Made by a program: the position numbers and the translations under genes | Shown: piece by piece, positions 1-8,013 of the stretch | Layout of the letters: each line of letters starts with the position of its first letter | Numbering within the stretch: position 1 is the stretch's first letter | Origin: RBG-16-34-14 sp963798865 | GTDB taxonomy: Bacteria; Bacteroidota; Ignavibacteria; Ignavibacteriales; Ignavibacteriaceae | DNA: 64,000 nucleotides | Reading direction: 5' to 3' | Assembly (NCBI GenBank): GCA_963798865.1 | Contig: CAWCVZ010000005.1 | Span: forward strand, 558,001 to 622,000 | Notes under the pieces: generated by a model | The model's database searches: none | The model's input: only the letters and a program-made list of their open reading frames with translations | Told to the model about the DNA's origin: nothing

Positions 1-610
1 TTCCGTTTGAAGTTTCATTTGGGGCACCGTTCCCGCCAACCACAAATCCCGAATCCGGAGAAGTAAAATAAATATCCATTAAATCTGCAGCATAACTGCT
101 CATGCTTTTTGTATTCCAGGTTTCACCTTTATCCGTACTTTTTAGAAAATAAACAGGACCACGGACTCTCCCGACACCAACAATTATCGAATCATTGATA
201 ACATTCAGTCCGCAAATTCCACGGGGTTTAGTTCCAAGAAAATTATTAATCGGCAGCCAGGTATTCCCGCCGTTTGTTGTCCTGTAAATAAGATTTGTAT
301 CTGTTTGTCCACCGAATTCATTTGTCCCCAAATTTCCGGCAACTCCCGTAAGGGAATCCAAAAATCCAATTGAACGAAAGTAAATATCACCCTTATCAAG
401 TTGTTTTGTCCAGGAGTCTCCACCGTTTGTTGTTTTCCATATCGTTCCTCTTCCAACAACCCAGCCGAGATATTCATTAATAAAAAATCCATCATCGTGT
501 CTTGAATTAACAGGTGCTGAAGGTAATGTTATCCAGAAAGATTGGGGGAAAGTTTCATTAACAAAAAGACTGCTTAGTACAACAAACAATATGATGTAAA
601 AGTATTTCAA
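1..610 (-). CDS. Secreted YCF48/BNR-like repeat protein, C-terminus beyond left edge
   Basis: The minus strand is open from a TTG codon at 610-608 to the window edge. The protein begins with a hydrophobic signal peptide (LKYFYIILFVVLSSLF) followed by at least three Asp-box/YCF48-like units: WKTTNGGDSWTKQL, IYRTTNGGNTWLPI and LKSTDKGETW. Such repeats build beta-propellers and are common in secreted T9SS cargo, so a sorting domain may lie outside the window. No in-frame ATG exists between the upstream stop and the TTG, so TTG is the best start. An ATG-initiated frame at 205-495 on the same strand is a shadow without propeller motifs. The function is unknown beyond being an exported propeller protein. 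Confidence 0.7.
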   Translation of the reverse strand, partial: MKYFYIILFVVLSSLFVNETFPQSFWITLPSAPVNSRHDDGFFINEYLGWVVGRGTIWKTTNGGDSWTKQLDKGDIYFRSIGFLDSLTGVAGNLGTNEFGGQTDTNLIYRTTNGGNTWLPINNFLGTKPRGICGLNVINDSIIVGVGRVRGPVYFLKSTDKGETWNTKSMSSYAADLMDIYFTSPDSGFVVGGNGAPNETSNG

Positions 611-795
611 AGATTTCTTTAAATAATATAAAAAATATGCTTGAAGTTGAGATTATTCCGAACAACAAGCTAGTAAAAATTAATCTAATTAGGTAAAAAA
701 TATTTGTTGTCTGCTTCCTTGCTAAAGAATCTTTTTTAAGGAATAAACTTTTATTTCAAAGTAGTTCTGGTAGATTAGCTTTTTTATTTATGTTA

Positions 796-803
796 TACTT
801 TTG
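796..803 (+). promoter_or_regulatory. Possible Bacteroidetes-type -7 promoter element
   Basis: TACTTTTG matches the TANNTTTG element used by Bacteroidetes sigma factors and lies 55 bases before the ATG at 858. I found no convincing TTTG -33 partner, so this is a weak call. Confidence 0.25.
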
Positions 804-857
804 TGATTATTCGACTTAAAAAATGTTTTATAATTCTTTCAAGTTATTCAATCTTAA

Positions 858-1901
858 ATGAAAAATTTATTTAAAATATTTATAATCGTTTTAATTCCTT
901 TGTGTTTAGTCTTTTCACAGGAAGAAAAAAAAGTTCTGGTTGAGGTTTTTACAAACTCTCATTGTCCTCTTTGTCCACCCGCGCATAATGCCATAAATAA
1001 TTATCTGGCTGGTCCGAATGGAGACAAAATCAATTTTATTTTTTATCATATGGCTTATCCTTATTCTGATGATTCTCTGTACTTGCATAATGCCACCGAT
1101 TCTGATGGAAGGGATGATTATTATCATCAGGTTCATGCTACTCCAAGGGGTTTTTTTGATGGTCAGGTTCAGGGGAGCGTTTCAGTGTGGACTTCAAGTC
1201 TCGATAATCTTGTAACTACAGATAGCCCTCTGATAATTAATCTAAGCGGAATAAAAGGAGAAAGCAGCTTTAGTATTAAAGCCAATGTTACAAGAACCGG
1301 GAATATCCCCGATGATGACCTTGTTATTCAGTTTGTTGTTGTTGAAGATTTAGATTATACAGGCAGAAATACAATTTCACATCATGAAAATGTAATGAGA
1401 AAAATGGTTGATGGTGCTTTCGGTTATCCGTTCTCAATTGGTATGAATGAAACTAAAGTTGAAGATAGACAGGTCCCTATTAATAATGAATGGGTAAAAG
1501 ATAGCCTTAAGGTTGTTGTTTTTGTTCAAAGTGATTCGAATAAAACAATTTACCAGTCAGCCACATTAAATTATTCAGAGTTTAGTGATCCGTCAGATGT
1601 CGGTGCCGAAAGGAATTTACCAAAGGATATTAAATTAGAACAGAATTATCCCAATCCATTCAACCCATCTACAAAAATAAGCTACCAGCTTCCTGATATA
1701 AGTTTTGTTACACTAAAAGTTTATAACATTCTTGGGAAGCAAGTTTCAACACTTGTTAATAAAAGGCAACAAGCTGGTAATTATGAGTCTACTTTTAGTG
1801 CCGGGAATCTTTCTTCAGGGATTTACTTCTATAGATTAACTGTTGTTAATTCTGCCAGGGAAGAAACAGTTCAAACAAAGAAAATGACTTTGATTAAATA
1901 A
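858..1901 (+). CDS. Omp28-like thioredoxin-fold protein with T9SS sorting domain
   Basis: A 347-residue exported protein. Residues 1-20 form a signal peptide. Residues 25-50 (VLVEVFTNSHCPLCPP) look like the start of the Omp28-related thioredoxin-like domain, with a CPLC redox motif at Cys36-Cys39. The middle is a beta-rich Omp28-type region. From about residue 260 there is a T9SS type A sorting domain (NYPNPFNP, then GIYFYRL and a KKMTLIK tail), predicting outer-membrane passage by the type IX system and surface attachment or release. The gene stands alone with about 170 bases before the next gene. The sorting domain is certain; redox activity is inferred from the CxxC. Confidence 0.8.
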   Translation: MKNLFKIFIIVLIPLCLVFSQEEKKVLVEVFTNSHCPLCPPAHNAINNYLAGPNGDKINFIFYHMAYPYSDDSLYLHNATDSDGRDDYYHQVHATPRGFFDGQVQGSVSVWTSSLDNLVTTDSPLIINLSGIKGESSFSIKANVTRTGNIPDDDLVIQFVVVEDLDYTGRNTISHHENVMRKMVDGAFGYPFSIGMNETKVEDRQVPINNEWVKDSLKVVVFVQSDSNKTIYQSATLNYSEFSDPSDVGAERNLPKDIKLEQNYPNPFNPSTKISYQLPDISFVTLKVYNILGKQVSTLVNKRQQAGNYESTFSAGNLSSGIYFYRLTVVNSAREETVQTKKMTLIK

Positions 1902-1964
1902 TCACTTTTACTTTTGTTCCGGCACCATCCTTTTATTTAAAAATAAACCAATTAATTTTTATCA

Positions 1965-2008
1965 ATTCAAATAAAATCAGGGAAATTAAATTTTTGTTTT
2001 ATTTGAAT
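1965..2008. repeat. 12-bp perfect inverted repeat in the spacer before the lipoprotein gene
   Basis: ATTCAAATAAAA (1965-1976) pairs perfectly with TTTTATTTGAAT (1997-2008) around a 20-base loop. It lies 64 bases after the Omp28-like gene and 65 bases before the lipoprotein start. It could be a weak terminator or an operator; there is no clear T-run after it. Confidence 0.35.
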
Positions 2009-2073
2009 AAGGATAACGAAATTATTATTTTCAAAAAAAATGAGCATTTCAAACAAAAATAAAGGAAAAACCG

Positions 2074-2964
2074 ATGAGATTATTTTGTATGATATCTTTG
2101 GTCCTCGCATCTTTATTTTTTATCTCATGTAATTCAAAACCTCCGGCTAATGTGGTTGATGTGATTGCCAGGGATTACTACTTCGTTGTATCTGATTCAA
2201 TTCCATCCGGATGGACTACGCTCAATCTGAAAAACGAAGGGCAGTGTGCTCATTTCATATTCCTTACACTTCTTCCCGACAGCATACCATTCGAAAGATA
2301 TGGAAAGGAAGTAGGTGTTCCATTTGTAATTACTTGGGACTCGTTGCAAGCAGGTATGGACAAAGCAAAAGCAGGAACTTTATTAGGTAGTTTGCTTCCC
2401 AAATGGTATGGTACGGCAAAGTATATGGGTGGAACCGGTTTAATTGCACCCGGAAAAACTACACAAACTACATTAAAACTTGAACCTGGTACCTACATAA
2501 TGGAATGTTACATGAAAACCAAAGAAGGAAAGTTTCATGGTGAATTAGGTATGGTACGCCCATTAACTGTATTAGGGAAAGTATCTGATATGAAAGAACC
2601 TGATGATGCAGATATAGATTTAACACTCTCTAACTATAAGATTGAATCTAAAGGAAAGTTTTCTCCAGGAACACATAGAGTGGCAGTTCATTTTAAAGAG
2701 CATCCTCAATATGGGCTTGGAAATGATGTTCATCTTGTACAGCTTAAGGAAGAAACTGATATAGATAAAATAAAAGAGTGGATGAATTGGATGAATATAA
2801 ATGGTCTTCGTGCACCTGCACCTGCAGAGTTTCTTGGCGGCACACAGGAAATGCCAGTCGGGTATTCTTCTTACTTTACTGTAAATTTAGAACCTGGCCG
2901 TTATGCTTTTATTTCTGAATCGGCCGCAGATAAAGGTATGGTTGAAGAGTTTATAGTTGAATAA
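2074..2964 (+). CDS. Lipoprotein with two cupredoxin-like domains
   Basis: A 296-residue predicted lipoprotein: the leader ends in FFISC, with the lipidated Cys at 19. Residues 25-166 resemble a cupredoxin. An NEGQCAHF segment gives His60, and GTYIMECYMKTKEGKFHGELGM gives Cys145, His155 and Met160, the His/Cys/His/Met set of a type 1 copper site. Residues 185-296 repeat the same layout (GNDVHLVQL, later LEPGRYAF) but lack the Cys-His-Met cluster, so the second copy looks degenerate. A hairpin terminator follows. The next genes encode a DtxR-type repressor and a Mn/Fe transporter, so a role in metal handling or periplasmic electron transfer is plausible. The fold is my inference; no named family was recognised. 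Confidence 0.55.
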   Translation: MRLFCMISLVLASLFFISCNSKPPANVVDVIARDYYFVVSDSIPSGWTTLNLKNEGQCAHFIFLTLLPDSIPFERYGKEVGVPFVITWDSLQAGMDKAKAGTLLGSLLPKWYGTAKYMGGTGLIAPGKTTQTTLKLEPGTYIMECYMKTKEGKFHGELGMVRPLTVLGKVSDMKEPDDADIDLTLSNYKIESKGKFSPGTHRVAVHFKEHPQYGLGNDVHLVQLKEETDIDKIKEWMNWMNINGLRAPAPAEFLGGTQEMPVGYSSYFTVNLEPGRYAFISESAADKGMVEEFIVE

Positions 2965-2978
2965 TATAATTTGGATTT

Positions 2979-3018
2979 TGTGGGGCATGAAATAAAAACT
3001 TTTTCTGCCCCACATTTT
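2979..3018 (+). terminator. Rho-independent terminator after the cupredoxin-like lipoprotein gene
   Basis: TGTGGGGCA (2979-2987) pairs with TGCCCCACA (3006-3014), followed by TTTT. The stem is GC-rich in AT-rich DNA and sits 15 bases after the stop codon. It separates the lipoprotein gene from the DtxR-mntH pair. Confidence 0.7.
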
Positions 3019-3103
3019 AAACTATTTCTTAGTGTCAATTTATTCCTTTCAATAGCTAAATTAAACTCAAGGTCTTTCCACGGTTTATGCACACTTGATT
3101 TTT

Positions 3104-3123
3104 AATTTAAGCTCACTTAAATT
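3104..3123. promoter_or_regulatory. Candidate DtxR-family operator (20-bp palindrome)
   Basis: AATTTAAG-CTCA-CTTAAATT is a perfect 8+8 inverted repeat ending 23 bases before the repressor ATG at 3147. The half-site CTTAAATT occurs again at 3139-3146, directly against the start codon. DtxR/MntR proteins bind about 20-bp palindromes and often repress their own promoter, so autoregulation is likely but unproven. Confidence 0.45.
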
Positions 3124-3146
3124 CATTTCGCAAATTAACTTAAATT

Positions 3147-3809
3147 ATGGCAAATATTTCTAAAGAAGACTACCTGAGTGCAATTTATAAATACCGTGAA
3201 ACCGACGGTACGATAAAAGCAAATCTTATCGCTGACAAGCTATCAATCTCGAATGCTGCTGTAACAGATATGTTAAAAAAGCTGGCTAAAGATGGTTATG
3301 TAAATTATGAACGTTACAGAGACACCAGGCTTACTTTAAATGGTGAAGAATATGCTAAAAATATGGTTAGAAGGCACAGGATATGGGAATTGTTCTTACA
3401 CCAGATAGTTGGTATGCCTTGGGATAAAGTTCACGATGAAGCAAACCGTCTTGAACATTCTGCTTCTGATGAATTGATAAACAGGCTTGAAGAAATGCTT
3501 GAATATCCGGAGTACGATCCTCACGGAGATCCAATCCCCTCAAAAGAAGGCAAAGTTCCCAAACTCAGGAAAAATGTACGGCTTGCGGATTTGAATGAAG
3601 GACAGGTCGGGACAGTTATTCGGGTAAACGATTTCGACGATAAATTCCTGGTTTACATTTCAGAACTTGGAATAAAATTAAATGAAAGAATCTTAGTTAA
3701 AGAACGAAGGAATTTCGATAAATCATTATTGATAGTTATAAAAGGGAAACCCTGGAATATCAGCAGCAAGCTGGCCGAAAATGTTTTTGTAGAGGTAAAG
3801 AGGAAATAG
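3147..3809 (+). CDS. DtxR/MntR-family metal-dependent transcriptional repressor
   Basis: A 220-residue regulator with three parts: an N-terminal winged helix-turn-helix (about 1-65), a metal-binding dimerisation domain (about 70-140) and a C-terminal FeoA/SH3-like domain (about 145-220), which makes it DtxR/IdeR-like in length rather than short MntR-like. Expected metal ligands are visible: His77, Glu81, His96, Glu103 and His104. The position that is Cys in DtxR and Glu in B. subtilis MntR appears to be Asn100, so Fe versus Mn specificity cannot be read directly. The transporter gene starts three bases after this stop, implying co-transcription and control of manganese or iron uptake. A palindrome sits just upstream of the start. 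Confidence 0.88.
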   Translation: MANISKEDYLSAIYKYRETDGTIKANLIADKLSISNAAVTDMLKKLAKDGYVNYERYRDTRLTLNGEEYAKNMVRRHRIWELFLHQIVGMPWDKVHDEANRLEHSASDELINRLEEMLEYPEYDPHGDPIPSKEGKVPKLRKNVRLADLNEGQVGTVIRVNDFDDKFLVYISELGIKLNERILVKERRNFDKSLLIVIKGKPWNISSKLAENVFVEVKRK

Positions 3810-3812
3810 AAT

Positions 3813-5744
3813 TTGCTTAAAGATAATAAAGAATTAGCTCTGGACAGATCCTTATCTGAAGTTCATTCTTCAGTGGAAGTGAATCATACTTCAAGCTTTT
3901 GGAAAAGGCTTTTTTATTTTACAGGACCGGCATTCATGGTTTCGGTTGGTTATATGGATCCGGGAAACTGGGCAACCGATTTAGCCGGAGGGGCACAGTT
4001 CGGTTATAAATTAATATGGGTAATTCTTCTTGCTAATCTTATGGCTATTCTTTTCCAGTCCCTCTCAGCACGTTTAGGAATAGTTACCGGTCGCGATCTG
4101 GCTCAAGCTTGCAGAGATCATTACTCCAGACCGCTGAATTATATTTTATGGATAATTTGTGAAATTGCAATCGCTGCCTGCGACCTTGCGGAAGTTATTG
4201 GTTCTGCAGTTGGGCTTTATCTTCTATTTGGTATTCCAATATTGTGGGGAGTTGTCATTACAGCTTTCGATGTCCTGATATTAATGCTTTTACTTTCCTT
4301 CGGAATAAGAAAGATGGAAGCTTTTATCCTTGCACTTGTTGCTACCATAGGAATTTGTTTTGCTTTCGAAGTGTTTTTATCCAAACCGGATTTTGGAGAA
4401 ATATCAACGGGTTTTATTCCTACATTAATGAATAAAGATGCTTTATATATCGCATTGGGAATAATTGGTGCCACAGTAATGCCCCACAATCTTTATTTAC
4501 ATTCTGCGCTTGTACAATCAAGAAATGTTAAGAGAACAACAAAGGGATTAAAAGATGCGAATAAGTTTAACCTTATTGATTCAGTTGTTGCGTTGAATGC
4601 AGCATTCTTTGTTAATGCTGCTATTCTTGTTCTTGCTGCGGCTGTTTTCTTCACTTCGGGTCATACTGGTGTAGCTTCAATAGTTGATGCACACAAGTTG
4701 CTTGCACCTCTTTTAGGAAATAAGTTTGCGCCAATTGCATTTGGTATTGCCCTGCTTGCTGCAGGACAGTCTTCAACTATAACCGGAACATTTGCCGGTC
4801 AGATTGTAATGGAAGGATTTGTAGGTTTGAAGATGCGTCCCTGGTTAAGAAGAATTATTACCAGGTTGATAGCTATTATCCCTACAGTTATTGTAATAAA
4901 AATTTCAGGTGAACAATCCGTTGATTCATTATTGGTTCTTTCGCAAGTTGTTTTATCACTTCAGTTACCCTTTGCAATTATTCCTTTACTTCATTTTACT
5001 TCCAGTAAAATAAATATGAAAGAGTTCGCCTCTAAATATCTTGTTAGAATACTTGCTTGGCTTTCGGCAGGCTTTATTATAGCATTAAATTTGAAATTAG
5101 TTAATGACTTTATAATTGATAATATTTCTGCTCAGGGTGCAACAGGAATAATAATTAAGTTTTTATTAATTCCGGTTGTAACTTTTCTTGTTCTTCTTTT
5201 ATTGTGGATTACTGTGGAACCATATTTCAAGAGAGAAAGATTAGAAAGATTCGAAGAGATCTTTATTAAAAAACCTTTAGCTTATGCTAAAAAAATACCA
5301 GCAAGTATGAACAAACCAGACATATATAAGAAAATTGCTATTGCATTGGAAGGCAAACCGGAAAGAGATGAACAAATTATGAGGGGAGCCTTGCCTTTTC
5401 TAAAAACTTCATCAGCGAAAATTTATCTGATCCATTGTGTAGAAACTGTAACCGGAAGATTTATTGGAGATCTTGTTGCAGATGAGCGGGCAAAGGAAAT
5501 GACGGCTTACGCTGATAGTTTTGCAGAAAAATTGAATAAGGATGATTTTATTACACAAACAATAATCGGTGGGGGTGAACCTGAAGATGAGATAGCGAGA
5601 ATTTGCAAACAGGAAGGAATTGAATTACTAATCGTTGGCAGCCATGGTCATAAATTTCTGAAAGATATTATTTATGGTTCAACGGTTAATGAAGTTCGGC
5701 ATCGTGTAAGAGTGCCGGTTCTTGCAATCCCTGTTGAGATTTAA
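3813..5744 (+). CDS. mntH: Nramp divalent metal (Mn/Fe) transporter fused to a universal stress domain
   Basis: A 643-residue inner-membrane protein. Residues 30-490 form an Nramp/MntH proton-coupled metal importer with the hallmark DPGN (Asp49-Asn52) and MPHN (Met223-Asn226) metal-site motifs and about eleven to twelve membrane helices. Residues 507-643 form a cytoplasmic UspA domain with the nucleotide-binding signature GSHGHKFLKDIIYGS (from Gly609). Ordinary MntH proteins are about 400-450 residues, so the USP tail is an added module that may couple transport to nucleotide state. Translation starts at TTG, preceded by AGAGGAAAT, three bases after the DtxR-family gene, suggesting translational coupling. 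The fusion is seen directly in one open frame. Confidence 0.9.
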   Translation: MLKDNKELALDRSLSEVHSSVEVNHTSSFWKRLFYFTGPAFMVSVGYMDPGNWATDLAGGAQFGYKLIWVILLANLMAILFQSLSARLGIVTGRDLAQACRDHYSRPLNYILWIICEIAIAACDLAEVIGSAVGLYLLFGIPILWGVVITAFDVLILMLLLSFGIRKMEAFILALVATIGICFAFEVFLSKPDFGEISTGFIPTLMNKDALYIALGIIGATVMPHNLYLHSALVQSRNVKRTTKGLKDANKFNLIDSVVALNAAFFVNAAILVLAAAVFFTSGHTGVASIVDAHKLLAPLLGNKFAPIAFGIALLAAGQSSTITGTFAGQIVMEGFVGLKMRPWLRRIITRLIAIIPTVIVIKISGEQSVDSLLVLSQVVLSLQLPFAIIPLLHFTSSKINMKEFASKYLVRILAWLSAGFIIALNLKLVNDFIIDNISAQGATGIIIKFLLIPVVTFLVLLLLWITVEPYFKRERLERFEEIFIKKPLAYAKKIPASMNKPDIYKKIAIALEGKPERDEQIMRGALPFLKTSSAKIYLIHCVETVTGRFIGDLVADERAKEMTAYADSFAEKLNKDDFITQTIIGGGEPEDEIARICKQEGIELLIVGSHGHKFLKDIIYGSTVNEVRHRVRVPVLAIPVEI

Positions 5745-5834
5745 ATAGAGTAATAACAATTTATTATATACTATTTATTTTTTTATTACCCTCATCTTAA
5801 ATAATTTACCCGCTCAATATTCTAAAAATTTCTA

Positions 5835-6746
5835 ATGCCAAAAGAAAATTTTAAAGCTTACCTTGCCTGGATTGCAGTGTGCATTATCTGGGGAACAACT
5901 TACCTTGCAATAAGAGTCGGAGTTGCAAACCTTCCTCCAATGCTTTTTGCAGGTTTAAGATGGCTTATTGCCGGGACAATATTTCTTTTTTATTTAAGAT
6001 TAAAAGGACAAAAACTTCCGTCAGCAGGAGATATTTTCCCTCTTGCATTAGTGGGGATTGCTTTATTAGGATTTGGTAATGGGCTTGTAGTTATTGGTGA
6101 GCAATGGGTTAACAGCGGGCTAACAGCTTTACTAATTAGTACCACTCCTTTCTGGATGGTTGGTATTGAATCATTTTTACCTCAAGGAATCAAAATTAAT
6201 CTCTTAACAATAGGCGGATTAATTTTAGGGCTTTCAGGTGTTATATTAATATTTGGAAGTCATTGGGAAGGGTTGCTCGATGCAACATATCTTACAGGAA
6301 TATTATGTGTAATCGGCGCAGAAATTTTCTGGGCTTCAGGCTCTGTTTATTCTAAATACAAAAAAATTAATGTTCATCCTTTAATGGGTGCAGCAGCCCA
6401 AATGATCATTGCCGGTTCTTTACAGGTATTACTTGGTTTGATTTTAGGAGAAGGATCAGCGCTTCAATTTACCCGTGATGGGTTTTATGCATTTGCGTAT
6501 TTAACATTAGTTGGTTCTATATTCGGTTATGGTTCATATATCTATGCAATTGCTCATCTTCCCCTATCATTAGTTTCAACGTATGCTTATATAAATCCGA
6601 TTATTGCTTTATTTCTCGGCTGGCTTATACTTGATGAGAGATTGGATTTTGTAATTTTAATTGCAGCAGTTATAATAATAGCCGGAGTGCTGCTTGTTAA
6701 ACAAGGATCAAAAAAGAATATTATTCCCGAATCTGAGGTGGGATAA
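5835..6746 (+). CDS. EamA/DMT-family transporter (YedA-like)
   Basis: A 303-residue integral membrane protein with about ten helices arranged as two EamA repeats. The N-terminus IIWGTTYLAIRVGV is typical of the YedA/PecM branch of the drug/metabolite transporter superfamily. Members export small metabolites or amino acids, and the substrate cannot be inferred here. The C-terminal repeat ends with the usual short basic cytoplasmic tail. Gaps of 74-90 bases separate it from its neighbours, so it may have its own promoter. Confidence 0.82.
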   Translation: MPKENFKAYLAWIAVCIIWGTTYLAIRVGVANLPPMLFAGLRWLIAGTIFLFYLRLKGQKLPSAGDIFPLALVGIALLGFGNGLVVIGEQWVNSGLTALLISTTPFWMVGIESFLPQGIKINLLTIGGLILGLSGVILIFGSHWEGLLDATYLTGILCVIGAEIFWASGSVYSKYKKINVHPLMGAAAQMIIAGSLQVLLGLILGEGSALQFTRDGFYAFAYLTLVGSIFGYGSYIYAIAHLPLSLVSTYAYINPIIALFLGWLILDERLDFVILIAAVIIIAGVLLVKQGSKKNIIPESEVG

Positions 6747-6820
6747 GTTTAATTTGATACCTTTTTACTCTCTGCTATAATCACTATTTTTCTTTATCCA
6801 TCAATGTTAATTCTAAGAAA

Positions 6821-7702
6821 ATGTGCAAAGTAATTTCATTCTATAAATATGTTGAGATTAAAGACCCGGAATCTTTTGTAAAAGAACACCTGGATTGGTG
6901 CATTGCGAATGGTTTAAAAGGTAAAGTATATGTTGCAAAAGAAGGTATAAGCGGATCAATATTCGGAACCGAAGAAAAGACTGATCTTTACAAATCAAAA
7001 TTAAAAAGCCTCAAGATTTTTGAAGACATCTGGTTTAAAGAAACTTACACTGATCAAATTGCTTATCGCAAAATGCATGTCCGTGTAAAAGATGAAATTG
7101 TTAATTCAGGTTTTAAAGATATTGATTTGAAAAACGGAGGTAAAAAATTATCCCCTGAAGAGTTATTGAATTTTTATGAGGAGGAGAAAAATTTCATTAT
7201 TGTAGATGCACGAAACTGGTATGAGAGCAAAATCGGCAGATTTAAAAATGCTTTTACACCGGATATTACTCATTTCAGAGAATGGTCTAAAGTTGTCGAA
7301 TCATTAAAAGAGTATAAGGATAAAACTATCGTTACATACTGTACCGGTGGAATAAGATGTGAGAAAGCTTCAGCATATATGGTTAATGAAGGATTCAGGG
7401 ATGTTTACCAGCTCGATGGCGGAATAATTAATTTCATAAACAAATATCCTGATACCTATTGGTTCGGCAGTATGTTTGTTTTTGATGACAGGAAAGTAAT
7501 TGAGCCGAATACAAAAGATGAACTAAAGTATATTACCGAATGTGAATTCTGCGGGAAACCAACTTCATATTATATTAACTGCCACAATATGGATTGCGAT
7601 AAAATTATTATAGTTTGCCACGATTGCAAGGTTGATAAAGATTACTGCTGCAGCGATGAATGCAGAAAAGCTGAGAATAAGCGGAATAAATACTATGGAT
7701 GA
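6821..7702 (+). CDS. trhO: tRNA uridine(34) 5-hydroxylase, rhodanese family
   Basis: A 293-residue member of the YceA/TrhO family, which hydroxylates U34 in the tRNA wobble position using O2. The N-terminal acylphosphatase-like domain (about 1-95) contains VYVAKEGISGSIFGT. The rhodanese domain (about 115-215) carries the catalytic loop YCTGGIRCEKA with Cys174. The C-terminus has a dense Cys cluster (CEFCGKPTSYYINC, then CHDC and CCSDEC) that looks metal binding. Length and domain order match the family. It stands alone downstream of the DMT transporter. Confidence 0.9.
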   Translation: MCKVISFYKYVEIKDPESFVKEHLDWCIANGLKGKVYVAKEGISGSIFGTEEKTDLYKSKLKSLKIFEDIWFKETYTDQIAYRKMHVRVKDEIVNSGFKDIDLKNGGKKLSPEELLNFYEEEKNFIIVDARNWYESKIGRFKNAFTPDITHFREWSKVVESLKEYKDKTIVTYCTGGIRCEKASAYMVNEGFRDVYQLDGGIINFINKYPDTYWFGSMFVFDDRKVIEPNTKDELKYITECEFCGKPTSYYINCHNMDCDKIIIVCHDCKVDKDYCCSDECRKAENKRNKYYG

Positions 7703-8013
7703 AAACTCTTTGATTTAACTTTTCTTATCAACAGAAAAAAATTGTTTTTACATATATTTATGCAAGGGCTTTCATCCGAATATTAGTCGGTTGAAATAGA
7801 ATTATCTCCATTCATCACATTGAACTCTTCAATTTAAAATCAATGATTTATTTTATGGATAAAAGCATATGTTGACATTAGTTTTCAAATACACATATAT
7901 TTTTAGTAATTAGTTTGATATTAATGCATAGAAAAAAGATTATTGCCTTCTTATTTATTAAAGAATCCAAAATATTTTTAATTAAATAAACTATAGACCA
8001 AGGAAAATATTTT
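7703..8013. other. 311-bp spacer before the AraC regulator
   Basis: No open frame of note, tRNA-like fold or repeat was seen. It holds one good sigma70-like promoter (listed separately) and is otherwise AT-rich leader sequence. Confidence 0.5.
7872..7901 (+). promoter_or_regulatory. Sigma70-like promoter for the AraC-family gene
   Basis: TTGACA (7872-7877) and TATATT (7896-7901) are separated by 18 bases, about 112 bases before the ATG at 8014. The match is close to consensus, though Bacteroidota-type sigma factors often prefer other elements. Confidence 0.4.

Noticed and set aside
205..495. ATG-initiated 96-codon frame on the minus strand
   Set aside because: A shadow frame. The correct frame on the same strand has a signal peptide and repeated TTNGG-W motifs and runs to the window edge.
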